Positions 58,901 through 64,000 of a stretch of DNA of 64,000 nt are shown here, piece after piece. A model generated the notes under the pieces. That model saw nothing but the letters and a program-made list of their open reading frames with translations. It was not told the origin of the DNA and searched no databases. Positions within the stretch are counted from its first letter, which is position 1. Every line of letters starts with the position of its first letter. This stretch comes from Diprion similis. Lineage: Eukaryota > Arthropoda > Insecta > Hymenoptera > Diprionidae. Location of the stretch: positions 20,854,001 to 20,918,000 of the forward strand of contig NC_060110.1 of NCBI RefSeq assembly GCF_021155765.1, given 5' to 3'. The position numbers and the translations under genes are program-made.

Positions 58901-61900
58901 CGTAAAAGGTATCAAGATCACGATGCAAATAAAAATTTCCGGTCCGCTTCAATTTCCGTAAGGATTGATGAGGCGTAAAAGAACCTTTGCGATGTGCAGA
59001 AAATTATCTCGGTATTTTTTTCCTCACCGTTCATCAAAGCTGTTTGAGTCCCTTGGAAAACACTTTTTCAAAGAAATCCATTGGTATCACAATGAGTGGT
59101 TGGAATTTAATATTCATCCTTGTACAATGATCAAACGCGTGTCTGAATCCGGGCAGTCAAGGGAGTTTTTTTTCTGTTATCAGTGCCGCGTTATTAACCG
59201 TGCATAGTTCAATTAATCTAATGGACAAACGTGGCGGCCGAACTTTATCAAGCTCTGTGATCATTGCGGAAGAGTAAATACGCTTGCACGAAAAAAGTAG
59301 GAATAATTATTCAACCAAATTATACACGCAGATTACATATAGATGTGAAGAATAACACTCGACACTAAATTTCGTGAGTGGATTTTAATTAATTTTTCCT
59401 CGAAAATTTCACCCACCACAGTGGAACCAGGAGATTCGTTGACGTCGAGTCCTTGGCTAGTGGCATTGAAGTGGAAGCCGTCGGTGCTGAACAGAGTGAA
59501 ATCTCTCCCGGGAGTGGCGCGATTATTCAATTCACTTCCGGTACCACTGGACAACCAAAAGCACCTGAGGTGGCCCACAGATCATACGTCAACAATTCCA
59601 GGCAGGTGAGATTGGGCGGTGTTGCATTGGAGGAGGAGAACTTTTAGACGCATTTAGACGAGTTAGCGATATACTTAGTCGCCCGATGACTCGTGACTCA
59701 CTTTAACTTTAACTTTAAGTGTATTTTTTTTTCGCGGAACAAATACATCATATCAAACGACGCCAACGGAGGAATTAATGGAAGTTGTGGAAACGCGTCA
59801 GGCTAAGTTTGGCGTGGAAGAAGAAACAAGGACAGATCAGATAGGAGTCAATTTTTTTTCTCACACTAGAATTGTCCCGCTACAATAAATTTGAATCTCC
59901 GACTGAAAGATTACGGGTATACATTTCAAGTTAAAACCGGTCTTCAGATGTGAAGAGTAAACCCAATCACGGTATTATCGTAACTTTCGTGTCCTACTTC
60001 TTTGGCAGGCTGTTGAGAGGTTTAGACTGAGTGACAGCCACCATAAGATCTGTCTTAACGTTCCATATTTCCATGCTTTTGGTCTGAACATGGGAATAGT
60101 GACGAGTCTGCAATGTGGAGCAACGGTCGTCCTTGCCGGACCATCTTTCAATCCTAAGGAATCGGTGAATGCCATTGTGAAGGAGAAATGTACAGTGATA
60201 TACGGAACTCCTACGATGTGGGTAAGTCGAAAGGAGATTACTTTTGTGCCTAGGGAATGCAAACAGTCTCATCCGATTGTTTCAGGTGGATTTGGTGAAC
60301 ACGCAGCAAGAGATGATGGCTCCGATTGGCGAGATTTCGATCGGTCTCACCGGTGGCTCTCCAGCGTCGCCAGACCTCTTTAAAAGAACTAGAGAAACGT
60401 TTGGGTTTGACTTCATGAAGGTAGGTAGGTAAGAGACGTACTTATGTCGTCTCGCCGTTCCATTGGTGGATCTAGCTTGACTTGGAGACGAACGAATTCC
60501 AGTCACAGGAACTCGAATCAGGTCTGCTGTTTTTTTTTTTTTTTTCTTGAATTCCAAGTCTCGTGAGTGGCGTAGTTAAAAGCTCGATCTGTAAAAACAT
60601 TACGAGTCTAATTATTTAATCCGAACGATCAAAGCATCGCTCTCGCATCTCGTCAGCAGCATGGCACTTACCTCGGAGGTGCAAGTGGCCTTACAGCATC
60701 CACTTTGGAGTGGTTATGTGGCAAAAGTAACGCCGGTTACAGTCGGCAATGAGGAAAGGAGTCAACTTGTGGTAGGGCGAGGCCAATGACTCGGTCATTC
60801 ATTCCTATCTATGCGGAGATCTTTCGCAGGAAGCGGGATGCATCGGAAGTCGAACAACTCGCGGCTGCCTACTATGCAAGATCATCGTATGCATGTGTGT
60901 TCGTGTGTGTGGAGAGACTACTAAAAATCCCCCCACACATGCGGCATCAATGTGGCGAGACCTGTGGACGCTTCTTTAATTGAATCCACAATGCAATTTT
61001 GTGTACGAAGTATTTGTTTATCTGCAGGTTAACGGCATTCACACATCCGCATATCAGGTGAGGTGATTCGATTCAGGTAACGATACCGGAAACAGGAGCA
61101 GAACTGTTGGGAAACGATCAAGTCAAAATTCACGCTCCAGTTTGAAGAACTGACTTCCACTTGCTGGGTTTGCTGCAGACTTGCTGAAGTATTATTGGAC
61201 TTGGAAAAAGTCATTTAAGTATTCCCTCAGTGGGAACCTTGTCTGACGCCAACCAAATGGAATCATTCAAATTACCGGGTCTTGAGTGCATGTTAAGATG
61301 CAAGACTTGCTCTTGGTTCTTGTTCGTTTACCGCGGGTTAAACGACTGAAATTTGATGGGGAACAGTGGGGGAGGAAAATTATTTGATTACTCCGGAACA
61401 GTAGCGAACTGATGATTCTTCGATACCGCAAATGTGAAGGACGACTTCACAGACCACTTCGGAATTTGCTAATAAAGTGCGTGCACACAGTTATCGTTCG
61501 ATGTATCGCCAATTACGAATGAAAGTGCCAGTCGACCCATCCGTTCGAGGCTGGGTTCAAGAGCCAGTTAGTGGTCTGCAGTATGACACTGACCGTGTAG
61601 GTTAAATTAGTTCAATCGACTTCAAGGCGTGCCAAACGCGCAGAAGAATGATAATATGAAAACAGCAAAGATGTAGGATTTGGTAGAGAAGCTGCGGCGA
61701 CCACTGGACGAGCCTCGCAGCCTTGAGATGCTATTTTGGACTTGCTTTTACACCGGTTTGCATTGATTCAAATTGCCGAAATGCCAGTCTTTTTTAAAAC
61801 GCGGTAATGAAAACATCCGTTGCGTAACGAGCAGCCTGCAGGCTCAGCACGTGCCGCGGAACTTCTTCATCTGCAAATTGCCACACCAATTTTAACGAAC

Positions 61901-63399
61901 CCAAATTTAGCGTTAACACGGATTTAGATCCCTTTACCCATCGGACTAACGTCTTTTCGTTTTTTCTCTAATTACAGTCGATATACGGATTGTCCGAGAC
62001 CACTTGCATGAGCTTCCAGACGCCGCTAAACACGCCCAGAGATATTGCTGAAACGACTGTTGGATACTTATCGGATCACACCGAAGTCCAGGTGACCAAA
62101 CTGCGCCTCTAGAAGAAAAAAAAACGCAATTTGTAAATTCGATAATCTAACCAGTAAACAATTCTGCTCAAATACATATTTTAACTTTAACTTGCTAAAC
62201 AAACAGATTTGACAAATTTTTTGTAGATGTAGTTACTAATCATGACTAAAGATCGCTATATTTTCGGCTTTTTATTCATCACTCTATGTGGACATACGTT
62301 ATAATAGCTTGAATTTGAATACTTATAGCGTAGACCGCGTTAATTTATCATTCTCAAAACGTGAATGGGAAATTGGAAAGAATTAGAGAACGCAAAGACA
62401 ACTGACTGACGGTCGGAAGGCGCGAAAGTGGGAAATCGATCTTGGTTAAAGTAGTTTACAAGTGAAAAACCGGTCGTTTCAGTGTTTACGTCTTGCACAC
62501 GTGACCATACGTACCTTGCACTGCAGGTGGTCGACGAGAATGGAGTTCCCGTTCCATTCGGAACACCCGGAGAACTCTGGACTCGCGGCTATCACACGAT
62601 GATTGGTTACTGGGGAGACAAGGAAAACACCAGGAAGACCAAGACCGATGATGGCTGGCTGAAAACTGGGGATCAGTTCATCCTGCGGCCAGACGGCTAC
62701 GGCCGGATCATCGGCAGACTCAAGGACATGCTGATAAGGGGCGGTGAAAACATATTTCCGAAGGTGCGTAGACAGTGTCTGTAGGATATTGATGCATGGC
62801 GGTTTGGAAAGCCTTTGCGTCGTGCTACGGAGTGATATTTTATTTATGACGCGAAGCACCGATAAGCGATGAATCTGAACGATATCGATGAAGCGTGAGC
62901 ACCGGTAACGTTCGATTACAATTTCGAATGCGAACCGTGCCCGATTTGTCGCGGTACACCAAAGTTCATTTCCGGATTACTAATTGGAAAACCATGTCAC
63001 TTAAGCAATGCTCCCGAGTTGTTCCTTTATTCGCTGTCAAACTTTTCCCGATTCGTGCATAATGCTTTGCTACGATTGAAGCTTAAACTCTTGCAGGAGA
63101 TTGAAGAGTTCCTTGAGACCCATCCGGCAGTCATGGAGGCCCATGTTTTCGGAGTTCATGATGACCGTCTGGGCGAGGATGTCTGCGCCTGCGTTCGTCT
63201 AAAGCCGGGTGTTGCCGGCCTGACGGCTCAGGACATCAAGGAATACGGAAAGGAGAGAATAGCGCACTTCAAAATTCCGAGATACGTCCATCTGACCAAG
63301 GGATTTCCGAAAACGACCAGCGGAAAAATCAAGAAGCACGTCCTCAGGGAGAGCCTGGAAGCACAGGGAATTGTGCCGAAGAAACCAAACATTATCTAA
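55921..63399 (+). repeat. Right copy of the ACSF2-like segmental duplication
   Basis: Same-orientation partner of 40310-47720. Exons and introns both match, so this was a DNA-level tandem duplication and not retroposition. Unmatched parts are the first exons (56090-57300) and exon 4 with its flanks (59900-60240), both missing from the left copy. Confidence 0.8.
56936..63399 (+). CDS. ACSF2-like medium-chain acyl-CoA synthetase, mitochondrial type
   Basis: Eight exons: 56936-57023, 57118-57655, 59431-59605, 60009-60221, 60286-60420, 61978-62091, 62527-62763 and 63097-63399. They sum to 1803 nt, or 600 residues, close to human ACSF2 (615). The N-terminus (MIQFRASIPKAFGNTRLG, later RYRRYRSTSAS) is rich in Arg and Ser with no acidic residues, as in a mitochondrial presequence. 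ANL-superfamily motifs are all intact: P-loop FTSGTTGQPK (243-252), YGLSETT (386-392), TGD (468-470), GRLKDMLIRGGENIFP and the acyl-adenylation lysine Lys577 in TSGKIKK. It should activate fatty acids (ATP + acid + CoA to acyl-CoA + AMP + PPi), and 4-coumarate-CoA-ligase-like is the name databases often give. The exon 2-3 junction is the least certain. I used donor GTAAG|GTATAT and acceptor AACCAG|GAGATT because only that pair keeps the frame. Confidence 0.92.
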
Positions 63400-64000
63400 G
63401 GGAAAAGTTGTATACAGTACATGTTTCTATTGATGATATGTTAGAAGCAATGTAACATCAAACTATTTGTACTTTCGTACTTTCTACATTCGTGCGTTGG
63501 TACTGCTGTACCGACAAGACAAGCAATCCTAATCATAAAATCTATATGTAATCTACATATTTTTTCGTATGTGAAAAAACATTAATTAACGAATTCACTC
63601 AAGTAGAGCTTGGAAACCAAGAACAGATTTTTTCTGTTAACCTGCCATTAATTTACAATAACAACGATGTCAACCTACTGAAAAATTCCATTCGTGATTT
63701 ATGGAACTTACTGCTGGTATAACCCACGTGCGTGGGTGCGTACGAGTGCGTATCGCATATGCAAACGGCGTAGAGAGTATGGTATCTTCGGCACGTGATG
63801 TCAGAGTCTGAAGTAGGTGCGTGACTAGGTTGCGTAATAGAAAAGCCAGCCAACTTGGGACATTCGACTCCGAGCTTGATTTTGGCTTTCGTCGTTAAAT
63901 AATGGAAAACTTGCACGAAAATATGACAACAAAAATTGACTCGTATGTATAATATAAGTGAATTAACGTACAAGACTACAATAAATTATTGAGGAAAGAC
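63400..64000. other. 3' flank of the ACSF2-like gene
   Basis: AT-rich 3' UTR and flank, with no further coding sequence. AATAAA occurs at 63981-63986. The matching position after the left copy shows no similarity, so the duplication ends about here. Confidence 0.5.

Noticed and set aside
1-64000. CRISPR arrays, bacterial operons, phage or insertion sequences
   Set aside because: The window is spliced animal DNA. No regularly spaced repeats or prokaryotic gene organisation are present.

Overview
This 64 kb window is animal nuclear DNA, almost certainly from an insect. Short exons with GT-AG introns lie in AT-rich sequence with many simple repeats, and the recognisable proteins are insect families: the mechanosensory channel NompC, nose-resistant-to-fluoxetine (NRF-6) acyltransferases and an insect-type lipase. 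A hymenopteran such as a sawfly fits best, but that is inference. I read exon boundaries from splice signals and reading frame. For every intact gene below, the exons add up to a whole number of codons ending at the stated stop.

Left end (1-14.6 kb): a two-exon LURAP1-like adaptor gene (minus, 2726-4902); a proline-rich, acidic-tailed protein I cannot name (minus, 6594-7538); one orphan exon-like ORF (plus, 11559-11739); and Anapc11, the RING subunit of the anaphase-promoting complex (minus, 12958-14280).

Centre (15.2-38.8 kb): a complete four-exon lipase/phospholipase A1-like gene (plus, 15261-16602) runs tail-to-tail into nompC (minus, 16842-38781). NompC encodes about 1,000 residues of ankyrin repeats followed by a TRP channel. 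Its most striking property is at the 3' end. The part coding for the pore loop, S6, TRP helix and C-terminal tail exists as three tandem cassettes (A 21821-22991, B 19538-20715, C 16842-17883). All three have the same entry splice phase, their own stop codon and a candidate poly(A) signal. The gene can therefore encode three channels with the same ankyrin spring but different pores and tails.

Right third (40.3-63.4 kb): a tandem duplication of an ACSF2-type acyl-CoA synthetase gene. The right copy (56936-63399) is an intact 600-residue, eight-exon gene with a mitochondrial-type N-terminus. The left copy (about 41604-47715) is a decayed pseudogene. Between the copies lie a degenerate Ty3/gypsy-like retroelement (about 49.3-50.5 kb, minus) and an intact ten-exon nrf-6-like acyltransferase gene (51552-54998), one intron of which uses a GC donor.

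The genes do not form a single pathway. The features of most biological interest are the alternative pore/tail cassettes of nompC and the birth-and-decay history of the acyl-CoA synthetase pair.
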